Source: Picocystis sp. L7
Taxonomy: Eukaryota; Chlorophyta; Picocystophyceae; Picocystales; Picocystaceae
Direction: 5' to 3'
Length of the DNA stretch: 64,000 nt
NCBI GenBank assembly: GCA_020975725.1
Contig: QXJR01000012.1
Coordinates: 421,001 to 485,000, forward strand
The notes beneath the pieces were generated by a model, which saw only the letters and a program-made list of their open reading frames with translations, was not told where the DNA came from and did not search any database. Of the stretch, positions 11,529 to 21,065 are shown in pieces. Numbering within the stretch: position 1 is the first letter of the stretch; every line of letters starts with the position of its first letter. The translations under genes were made by a program, and so were the position numbers.

Positions 11529-11639
11529 GCTGTGTTGTAACATGGATGTGTGTGTTTGGGCACGCATGCGATTTTATCTGACTGTGCTCTTGGACATGCA
11601 CGGATTTTAGGAGGGGGATCCCATAAAATCCTGCCCATG

Positions 11640-12503
11640 TGCGGATGGCTCGGAGCAAGTGTGTCGTGCGGGAACGTTGTCCAGGGGAGCCGATGAAGAA
11701 AGCAAATAAGTGTATGCTCGTTCTGAAGCCACACGGTGGCATTGGAGACTTACTTATTATCCCAACAGGTTCTGATGGCTCCCACGGACAACTTCCGGTC
11801 ACGCCTCTTTTCGTCCTGGAGTGTATTCCTGGCAGTACGCACGTCCAGGGGCTGGTTTCCTATTTGAAGGTGGCCTGCTTGGTATCGATTGTCCTTGTTG
11901 CTTCTGTCTGGCGCCTTGGCAACATCTGCGACCTGGGGAGGGGATTTCGACCTGGTCGATTGGTTTCTCCGGTCCGTCTGTCTTTCCATGGATCTCGGGT
12001 TGGGATTCCTTCCAGTGGCATCTACAGGTCCATTCGTCCTGTCCGATCCCCTTTCTTGTCTTTCCCATCCCCTTGTCGCCCGGGTGGAAGGGGGGAAGCC
12101 CTCCTGGGTGGACCGGAGAGGGGGACAGGGAGGAAGGTCCCCCCCCTCCCTCACACCCACACACCCGAGGGGGCACTCTCCCACCTCCCATGTACGCCCC
12201 TGGAGACGCCCCCACGTACGTGTGGGGCAGATCCCCCACGTGTTCCTCTCCCCCCCACTGGGATATTTTTCACCCCGTCCCTCAGTGCCCGAGGATCTTC
12301 GATCGGGGCGTCTCCTCGTCCCACCCCGAACCCGTCCACGGATTCCCCCTTTCGAACCCGGACGTCTTCCCTTTCCCAACCGGAGGGGATCCCCTTTCGA
12401 TCGGGAAGGCAGACCGGGATGGAACCCCAGAGGCGTTCATGCGCAGACGCCAACGAACGGTCGAGAAGCGCACGTCCATCGCGTTCGCGGCAGAACAAGC
12501 GCC
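11640..12503 (+). promoter_or_regulatory. GC-rich upstream region of the CBM20 gene
   Basis: About 860 bp lie between the DnaJ 3' end and the CBM20 start. It has long pyrimidine runs (for example near 12140-12170 and 12247-12256). A near-perfect inverted repeat with ACGTACGT at its centre lies at about 12209-12227, and a G-box core CACGTG near 12238. Open frames across it look compositional. Confidence 0.4.
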
Positions 12504-13663
12504 ATGCGCGGACGACACCTCGCCAACGCGTGCTCCACGTCCGTGAGAGAAGCAAGGAGCGTGGGATGGACGCACCGGAGGCGCGAGAACGGACGGCTGC
12601 GGAAGACGGGCCTCGCAAGGGCGTGGAACGAGAAGGAACGAGCCGAAGGACGTGGTGGTGAAGATGGAGAAGAAGAACGCACCCGCGTGCGATTCTCCGT
12701 CACCAAACGCGTGGAATACGGATCTGAAATCGCGGTCGTGGGATCCAACGCACAGCTTGGAGAATGGGACGCAGGAAGAGCACTGCGGATGCAGTGGACG
12801 AGAGGACACGTGTGGGTAGCTACTGCAGATCTAAACTTGACTCCAGGTGGTGTGCTGGAATACAAATATGTGGTCCTCGACCAGAGCCATGAGGCACACT
12901 GGCAACAGGGACCCAACCGACAGCTACCCATGCCCAAACTTTGCTGCTCGGATGCGTTCGAGGTCCATGATACGTGGATATTTGAAAAGACCCAGTGCAT
13001 CGAGTTCTTGGAAAGTAGCCTCACCAAGGCACCCTCTGACACAGCTTGGGAAATGGAAAACTTGAGGCACGCAGTGGAGAAGCTTGCAGCGGCAATGGAG
13101 AGGGAAAAAGAGAACATGGCGCGAACGGGAGAAGAGACCCACAGGCTGAAGGAACAGGGTGTGCATCTGTCCAACAAAAGTAGCAGGGCTGAAGAAATGA
13201 CCATGGCACAAGCTGCCTTTCTACGCACTCTGGAACTTGAGAATGTCTCGTTATCCAGGCAGCTGGCTGCCCAGGGAAGCATTTTGCAATCCAAGGATGC
13301 GGCCCTGAAACGTCTACGTTTGGAGTTGCAACAGTCCATTGAGCAGCGGGTGAAACTGGCAGCCGAGTTGTTAGAAGTGAGAAGGGTTTACTACGAGCAT
13401 CTTGGCCAATCTACATCGCCTGTGTGGTCTTTCCAGTCTGCAGGAGGAGCCCACACACTCCACGATGGATTTGCAGAGTACAGCACAGAGGATTCGCGGC
13501 AGGGAGAACACGATGGGTGAGCATATCCTTGCTTTCGTTTAAATTGCAAACACTTGGGTATTTACGATCTGAACTGCCAAGTCGGTGTTAGTCTTGTTTG
13601 TTGTGTCCATACAGCAGGATGTGTCCTACACAGAGCCGCATCCTTCAAGCACTTGCTTGGTAA
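12504..13663 (+). CDS. CBM20 starch-binding coiled-coil protein, probably plastid-targeted
   Basis: A family 20 carbohydrate-binding module (about residues 60-160) begins TRVRFSVTKRVEYGSEIAVV. It continues through GSNAQLGEWD and the aromatic starch-contact region (LEYKYVVLD ... HWQQGPNRQLP). A long coiled coil follows (about 190-305). No catalytic domain is present, so a scaffold or starch-granule/pyrenoid role is likely, as for algal SAGA-type and plant PTST-type proteins, though it is far shorter than SAGA1. The Arg-rich, acid-poor N-terminus from 12504 fits a transit peptide; the exact start is uncertain. Read straight through, the frame stops at 13520. However, a strong donor (GTGAGC at 13517) with an acceptor at 13614 or 13617 extends it in frame to a stop at 13663 (353 or 352 residues). 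Confidence 0.8.
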
Positions 13664-13743
13664 ATTAAGACAAGATACCATAATCTGTGCCCAAGCTGAT
13701 TGGGCACTGGCCATGGTAACTACTTTGTCAGTTTATCTACCCT

Positions 13744-16697
13744 TTAGACATCCCCTTGCTTCATTACCATCGTGTACTTGCGGTGTTTGCCATAGTATCT
13801 CTGATACAGGAAGTATCCACCAGCAACGAGTACGACCGCAAGTGCTCCAATCCCTGCAAAAGCAACCCACCCTGTGAGTTTCAAGCCATTGCTCGTCATC
13901 TCAACTGCTGCTTTCTGAAATGATGCAAGCTTCTCCATTATATCGGTCTTGGTCAAATTTTCCTCAAAGATAGCTTTCGACTCCGAAGGGGCAGCAAGCA
14001 CGACAAGCTTTTTGCAGTCGGCGTTCATGTCCTTCCCATTCAACACCTTCTGTGAAAGACAGAGCCCGATCTTTCCAACCTTTCCTGGACGCTTGAGTTG
14101 GCTCTTGCAAATATTGGCATCCGCATCACAGGCACTGGTGAGCATGGCTCCCTGCCTGTATGCCCACAATGCATTTCTCAACAGCTTGGAAACTTGCGTG
14201 CTGCATGTGTCATCAAGGGACGACTCATTCTCAACCAAGCAGGTCAGCACGGCTGCATCCCTATGCCCTTTACCCTGCTTGTCTGCACATAGTTCCTCCG
14301 CATTCTTCTTGCAAGAAGTGGCTAGCTGAAAGTTCAAAGAGAAGTCTTTCTCTTGCTTTTGTAGTATCTTTTTGGTCTTTTCCTCGCATGCAGGTGAGTA
14401 ATCAGAGGATTCAAGATTGGCAATCAAGCAATCAAGGATCCTGCCATTACCTGGTTTGATGCCTTTACACACCATTGCGATTTCTTCACTACAAGACTGC
14501 ATCACCCCAGGCTGGAGTCTCACGTCTTTTGCTTTCAATTTCTGTATTTTCTGCTCTTCTGTCCTGCATTCATCAGACAACTCCTTAATGTGTTCATACA
14601 AACATTCGTGTACTCTACCAGAGTCATCACCTTTCGGTAAATTGGAGCAGAATTTCTCGACATCGGCTTTGCACTTGTCAGCCAGCGGCTTGTCTAATTG
14701 GTAATCCTTGGTTTCTTGCTGCTGATATCGGAAGAGCTCCTTCTTGCATGCCTCGTTCTGAATTTTGCTTTCTTTGTCAGAGAGGCATTGATATACCTTA
14801 CCGCCACAAACATCGTATGAAAACTTATCGCAAGCATCAGGGCAGAGTTGGTCTACATCAAGTTCGCAAGCCCTTTGGAGTCTGTAATTCAAACGGTAGT
14901 CCTCTGAGCTTTTGAGCTGCAATCTCTTTATCTCACGCTTGCATTCTGTTGTTGCTGTTTCATCGTCTGTGTGATCGAGGAGACACTCAATAGCGAGCCC
15001 ATGAGTATGCTCAATTTCTGCACAATGCTTCTTGAGCACTCCTTCACAGGCCTTCTTCAGAGGAACCTGGAAATCAATGCTCTCGGCCATCATCACCTCC
15101 TGGTCAAAAAGAGTCGCTCGGCAACTGAAGGACAAGGAAGCCCGATTGTCCTGAAGACACCTGATGACCCTTGCATCTCCTGGTGGCACGTCCTTGCAGA
15201 AGGTGGTTCGGTCATCGACACATGCGTTTGACAAGGGTGCATTGAAGCGAATGTCTGTTGCATCCCGCTGAATGGTCTTGTGTACCTGTTTCTTGCATGC
15301 ATTCGTCACAAGCTCATCCCGGAAGTCTTGCAGGCAATTGATGACACTCGCGTCATCTGTCTGCAAATCCTTGGCAATATCCTTCTCATATTGGCAAAGC
15401 TTCTCAATGTCCTCTTTGCACCCAGTCTTTATATCATAATCTAACATAAAGTTTTGAGATCGTGCCTGGATCATTTTGTCTACTTGCTCTTTGCACACAG
15501 GTGAAAAGCCGGACTTCTCTCGGTTGTCCTCCAAGCAGTCCTTCACCTTTGAGCCCCCTGCCTCGACATCTTTACAGAATCTCATCTTATCGTTATAGCA
15601 TGATTGGAACAACCTGGCACTGAGTCTCCAGTCGTCTGAGCGCTCTGCGTTCTCCTTGAACAACCTGGATTGACAAGTCCAAGACACCCTGGCCCTGTTG
15701 TCCATCAAGCACTGCCTCCTCTTCTCTGTGATGTCTGCACATATTGTGTCAAGATCTTCTTTGCAATCTTCCAAAAGTGGGGCATCTGCATCCACCGTTC
15801 TCGTCGCGTCTATTTGTCTCTGAACAATCACCTTCTTGCACTTGGGCATGAGATCCTCTTTTTTGTCCATCAGGCAAGTGATGATCTTCCCGGGCTCGGT
15901 CGCCATCGATAGATCTTTGCAGAATTTGTTGGCATCCTCCTTGCACGCCCTTGCCAGCACGGGATCTTGGTTGATGTTGGATGAACGTTTTTTGAGGAAA
16001 GATTTGACCTCTTTCTTGCATTCCTTTGGGATTTCCCCATCTGAGTTCCCTTTGTTTTCTTCCACCATTTCCCGGAAGATGCAGTTGGTAAGCCTGGATT
16101 CACCTGCCTCGACATCTTTGCAATACTTCTGTATGCTTGACGCGCATATTCCTGCAAGGCAACACTTTCGTCAGGCTTTGACATTCGAACGACAACCTGC
16201 TTCGCGACCAACTTTCCATCCGTTTCTTCTCCGATTCGTGTTTTCGTTTCGGTCTTTACGAACTGCGGTTCCGTGGCACTCGACACGGCCGCTTCTATTC
16301 GGTTCGATCGTCTTTCCGTTCGTCGTCTCTTCAAGGATCTCCGCCTTCTTCGCTGGACGTGTTGGACGGGTGGTGGTCCGCGTCCTGTGCACGCTTTGCT
16401 TCATCTCCTCTTGTGCGCCCAATTTCCATCGCACGTCTTTCCTCTTCGCTTACCTTCGGCATCGATGTCGCCTGTTCCGTTCTCCAGTTCCACTTCTGGT
16501 GCGCTTTCGATCACTTTGCTCTTCACCACCGGTTTGGGCGGCTTGGGCTTCTTTGGCGCGGTGGTTTCCGGCTTGGTTTCGGCGTCCTTGTTCACTGCAC
16601 GGGTCTGGTTGCTGGCGATCCACTCTTCGGCCAGGCCACGTGCGCCGTGCACGCCCAGCATCGCCAGCAGCACCGCCATCGTCGTCGCACGCGCCAT
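13744..16697 (-). CDS. GLG1: GLG1/MG160-like Golgi cysteine-rich-repeat membrane protein
   Basis: This is a type I membrane protein made of tandem GLG1 cysteine-rich repeats. The animal homologue sits in the Golgi and binds growth factors and selectin; its role in algae is unknown. The exons are 16697-16454 and 16151-13744, separated by a 302-nt GT-AG intron in matching phase. The product is 883 residues. Exon 1 encodes a signal peptide (MARATTMAVLLAMLGVHG...) and a Lys/Pro/Glu-rich linker. Exon 2 encodes about a dozen repeats of roughly 60 residues, with recurring C-x-x-D-x-x-x-F-C-K-D and C-L-x-D-x-R patterns. One transmembrane helix near residues 838-862 (LTGWVAFAGIGALAVVLVAG) precedes a short basic cytosolic tail. 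Vertebrate GLG1 is longer (about 1,180 residues). The left neighbour converges on it within about 80-220 bp, depending on that gene's last exon. Confidence 0.9.
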
Positions 16698-17060
16698 GGC
16701 GGTGGTGCGCCTTTCCTCTGGATCTCACCACACCAATGGTGGATCGAGCACGACCCTGATGGACCCCAGGACGCGGTGCTGGGTCCTTTCAAACCCCCCC
16801 TTTCACGCCCCACCTCCGAACCCGTTCCGACGCGGTTCGAACCCCAATCGAAAGGGGTTCGACCCCGACCCCAACCTGGAACGGGTGCGACCCCGAGCTG
16901 GAACGGGTTCGGTTCCGAGGAGAAAGGGAGGGGATCGAGGCTGGCAACCGGGCGAGACCGTGGGGGGAGGACGTGCTCGAACCCGGGATGACTGGGGGGA
17001 AGAACCAGCACCGACCGGGGTGAAATCCGAGGTTCGATCGGGGTGGAAACCCGAGAATGG
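16698..17060. promoter_or_regulatory. GC-rich region upstream of the GLG1-like gene with TTCGAACCCC-type repeats
   Basis: Directly upstream of the GLG1 start are repeated short elements: GGTTCGAACCCC near 16836, GGGTTCGACCCC near 16855, and GGAACGGGT(T/G)CG copies near 16880 and 16903. GGTTCGAACCC resembles a tRNA B box, but no tRNA fold can be built around it. The same TTCGAACCC core occurs in other promoters in this window. Confidence 0.45.
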
Positions 17061-18040
17061 GACAGGCTGGAATGGAAGGGGGCTGGGTGGGATGGACCAC
17101 CACCAGTGAAACGGTCCGAGACAACCGAAGGGGAACACGAGAAACATCTATGCATGCAAGACACCGTGACCATCCGATGGCTGGGAAGGTGAGAGCCAGA
17201 ATTCGTGGGACCGATGCAAGCTGTTGCAACCGTTCGATCCAAAGGTCCACACATCAATAGCACATGTGCGAAGATAAGGAATGGGCCATTTGTCTGACGA
17301 TCACGGAACAGCTTTCAAACGTTCCAGGGCAAACAACCTTTGCTTCTTTCAATCTGTCTTGTGCATGTTCCAACCAAGTTACTCGTTGCAAAGATTCCAC
17401 CCGTATGCAAAGAGAGCTAGCTGGAAGAGAAAGTGGGAAGGGAGGCAGTAGAGTTGGCCAACAAGTGGAATTGCAACATCCAAATGTATACGAGCAAAGT
17501 AAATGCAAGGGAAAGATCGGTCTGCTGCCCTGCATACTAAATAGCAGCAATTTCGGAGAGAGTGGAAGGTAAACCAGATGCACCAAAGTCTACTTCTGGA
17601 AACTATTGCATCCAGAGGCAAGTTGGAGATGCCGAAGGCATGGCTGAGTAGGAAGAACAACGAAGGCTATGTCAACCGAAATAGCTTACATTGGCCACCA
17701 CTACACACATTAAGACATGGGACTACGAGCAATGGTTGCACATGGTTGTGCATGGCTCCTAGTTGGATCCGAATGGACCCTGAAGCGGCTTGGCAAACGG
17801 TACAAAAATCCTGGTTTTGTGAGGTTCGATCCATCCTTCGCATGCCGGACAGGAAGAACAAGTGCAGTGTATGGCAACACTCGCGACAGGAATCTAGCGC
17901 CGTTCATCTATGGAATATCGGGAGGCAATCGTTGAGAGCTGGACAGGATTCGTCAACCTTTGAAATGCGTGTCAGGTTGTACGCCTGCTTAGCTTGACAG
18001 AAGATGTGAAGAAGGAGCGATGAATAGTGATGGCTTTATA
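17060..18040. other. Unresolved stretch between GLG1-like and L3 genes
   Basis: The layout suggests a plus-strand gene diverging from the GLG1-like gene and converging on L3. Three plus-strand frames stay open in turn: 17264-17572, 17578-17997 and 17717-17935. A GTGAGA donor-like site sits near 17190. I could not assemble them into a recognisable protein and cannot exclude a non-coding RNA or a decayed gene. Confidence 0.25.
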
Positions 18041-18050
18041 TTGCTTCTCC

Positions 18051-19034
18051 CTACACGTTCTTCCCAACAATTTTAGCAGGTGCAATTCGCAGCAAGTTCC
18101 CTGGCTTTCCAGGTACAGATCCCTTGACTACCAAGCAACCCTTATCATCATCCACCTGGACGACCTTAAGCTTCCTGACTTTCACTGTCTCATTGCCCAT
18201 CTGTCCAGGGAGTTTGGTGCCTGGATACACGCGTGCTGGTGTGGCGGAAGCTCCAGTTGAACCATGCTCCCTGTGAGACTTGGATCCGTGCGTCATCAAA
18301 CCTCTCTTGAAGTTGTGGCGCTTGATTCCACCTTGGAACCCCTTGCCGATGGAGGTTCCACTAACGTCCACCAAGTCCCCGGACTTGAAGATTTCAGATA
18401 GGTTAAGCTTTTGACCAACTTCAAAGTCTTCCACGCTGTCTAGTTTGAACTCTGTAAGATTCCTCAATGGCTGCAGTCCAGCTTTTTCGAGGTGCCCTAG
18501 CTCTGGCTTGGTGAGGTGCTTTTCCTTGGCCGAGCCGTATCCGACCTGAACCGCATTGTACCCATCCGTGTCCATCGTTTTCACCTGTTTTTTTCCACCA
18601 TGGATTGGCGTGCGACATCCAATCGTGCATTTTCGTGTTCGATATGCATCAAAATGCGTTGGGTGAGGTTCGTCAGTGACTTGTTTCTTCCCGTTCATCG
18701 CTCCCAACCCTTCGCCTTATCCATTCGCGGTTCCGTTGGATTTCGTCCGCCGACCCCTCTCTTTTGGCGCACGCTTTGTTTCACGCACCTGCGTCACAAA
18801 CGTTCCTTCACCGAGCGAGATCACCGTGACTGGCACGGAGTTCCCTTTCCTCGTGAACACCTGCGTCATGCCTGCTTTGGTGCCGTAGACGCCCACGCCG
18901 GCCTCCTTCCCGGCCGCACGCACCTCCAGCACGCGCGTGGCACGTGCTGGTACGGTCCAGGGGACGTTGGTGCGCTTCACGGACGTCCCGAGGAAGCTGG
19001 TCGATCGCACGTTCGCCATCTTTGTGGCCTGCAT
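18051..19034 (-). CDS. RPL3: Plastid 50S ribosomal protein uL3 (nuclear-encoded)
   Basis: This is a bacterial-type L3 of the plastid large ribosomal subunit, which lies near the peptidyl-transferase centre and helps early assembly. The exons are 19034-18789 and 18584-18051, with a 204-nt GT-AG intron in phase 0. The product is 259 residues, matching plant plastid L3. The first 45 or so residues (MQATKMANVRSTSFLG...) form a Ser/Thr/Arg-rich transit peptide; an alternative ATG is at 19019. The mature part opens GVYGTKAGMTQVF. The junction gives FVTQ-VKTMDTDGYNAVQVGYG, and the family signature GKGFQGGIKRHNF...HGSKSHREHGS follows. Green plastid genomes generally lack rpl3, which fits a nuclear copy. 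Confidence 0.95.
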
Positions 19035-19199
19035 CTTCGTCGTCTTCCACGCAATTGTCGACGTATTCGTCGCTCTAGAATTCCTGTCCCAGGCGCCGCC
19101 AGGTGATTGGTGGCTCAAAACCCACCGGAAGGATGGTGGAAGAGAGGAGGGAAGGAGGGATGTGAGACGCTTCAGGGAGAGAGGGGCCCGGGTGGGGGA

Positions 19200-21065
19200 A
19201 TAAAAAAAAACAGGAAAAAATGCAGGAAAGGCTTCATTACAAGAGGATGCGCCTCGAGGTACCAAGGTAACGGCGGGCGAAACTATCCTCTCTAGTGCAA
19301 AATGCGTCCGCTGATCGTGGAAACGATCAACACGACTTGTCGATTGGCATGTCCAACCGCAATCGTTAGTGGAAATTCGACCAAATGAAGCACCCTCGCG
19401 TTTGATTTTGGAAGAAGACCTCGCACAAACTCTAATCAATTCAAAACACAATCGACTTGCTACATTCTGCGCCAATCCAATGCGTGACTTACACGTCTGT
19501 GTTGGATTCCACCTAGTCAATCTCCTTCGTACATACGTCAAAGTCTCACATGGCTACCGTTGGCCTTACTACGGTGACACTTACACCGCCTTCCCTTGCC
19601 ATAACACAATTCCAATTACCAAGCTCTTGGCCTTTCATGAACCCAAAACATCGGCCAAAAATGTATCTACGACCTTTGCAGAAGGGATTCCATAGCCTTC
19701 TCTTGCGGCTTTGTAGCGTTCTTGCTAAAAAAGAGCGAGTCAAATACTTGCCTCGAACCCAAGTTTCTTTTCCCTTCCTCTCCATAGCATGCTTCTTCTT
19801 GCTACCGTCCGCTTCCAAATCGTCCACTTGCACTAATTATCATTGTAGTAACCTCCAAATCAGCCCGTGGGCCTTTTTCCGGATTTATGCAAGCCATCGC
19901 TCTCTTGCTAGACATCGATGATACATCAAAATACGCTACAAAGAGTTGTGGTTTTCCCAGCTCTTGTCCCTTCCACTACTTCCCCAAGGAGTTCAAGCCA
20001 TTTCAATTCGCTCTTTTCTGTGCTTTCTAGCGAGCATCCCTCCCTCACATCTTCCAAATGTCATAGTTTCATCGCATCCACTTGTCTGTAGGTTGTTATT
20101 GAGTAGCCCAATCAATTTTTTCAAGGATGTCTCCATGAAACTTCATTGGGAAGAAGGTTGTCCAAAATAAGAAGTACGTCATGTGGCATACTAGCCTTTC
20201 CCACTTATCGGTGTATGGCGATGTTGGATGTGCCATGTGCACGCACCGTGCGTGGAAGGAGTATTTGGCCAATCATTAGTAACAAGTCATTCCTACTTGA
20301 TAGCGTAGCAAGAGTTGTGGTGTAGTCTATTTGAGAATGCTACGTATTTCTCTTTTTAGCGGGATTGACGATGAGAAGGGCATGGTGAAGTCTATATGTC
20401 ATCTGGATCTTGCATCAACTATAGCTGACTCCTATGGAAGGGGCAGTTGTGGCTTGTCTATCTTCGTCATTGAGCTTTCCGGTTCGAATGACACGGTATG
20501 ATAAGTTAGGTTGGTTATCAATAAGGTTAGGACTAGATAGGTATGTCGAGCAAGGAAGCAACATCCGGAGGCAATCCTTTACAGTCCACTTGGTTGCTTG
20601 TTCTTGAGTAAAACTTAGGTTGCTTCGACGAATGCATAATCACCGTAGGAAATTAAATGGAAGAATCCAAGCATAGAAGGTTCAAAAATGCCGATCTTAA
20701 TGATGGCTTATGAAAGTTTTTCTCCTAGAGCGAGGTAATGGGCGGTACTTTGTTGACGATTTTGCATTTGTTGCAAGTGCGGTACATGTAGTAGCGATTG
20801 TAATGCGTTATATGAGCTTGGAATGTCGGGATTGTTTCAAAGTTTTGAAATTTGAACGCACAGGATTCTCAAGTGTTGGAGTTACACAAGGATATAGAGC
20901 TTGGAGAGGAATGCTGCCTCAGGCACGAGAGAGACATCGATGTGTGCAATCAACACTCGAATTCGTATGTTCTCACTTCATTGGGCCTGTTGCTGAAACA
21001 GTGGCGCAATGTTGACACCACAGGAATTCGACTAAAAAAACTGTAAAAATTAGGAAACGGTGGAT
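19200..21065. other. Gene-free spacer of about 1.8 kb
   Basis: After an A-rich tract (19203-19220) upstream of L3 the sequence becomes AT-richer, with only short open frames in all phases. No domain, intron-exon structure, terminal repeat or RNA fold was recognised. The longest plus frame (19550-19921) is Ser/Leu-rich and looks accidental. The nearest gene on the right is the 3' end of the SMP/C2 gene. Confidence 0.5.

Noticed and set aside
11889-12503. N-terminal extension of the CBM20 protein
   Set aside because: It lies in the GC-rich promoter, has Pro/Arg/Ser-biased translation in all frames and no domain.
16830-16850. tRNA gene suggested by a B-box-like GGTTCGAACCC
   Set aside because: No T-stem pairing, no A box at the right distance and no acceptor stem could be formed.
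20690-21015. Reverse-transcriptase-like peptide (FVDDFAFVASA) in a gene-free spacer
   Set aside because: The FVDD resemblance to the YxDD box is isolated; no other RT motifs are found before or after it and the frame is short.
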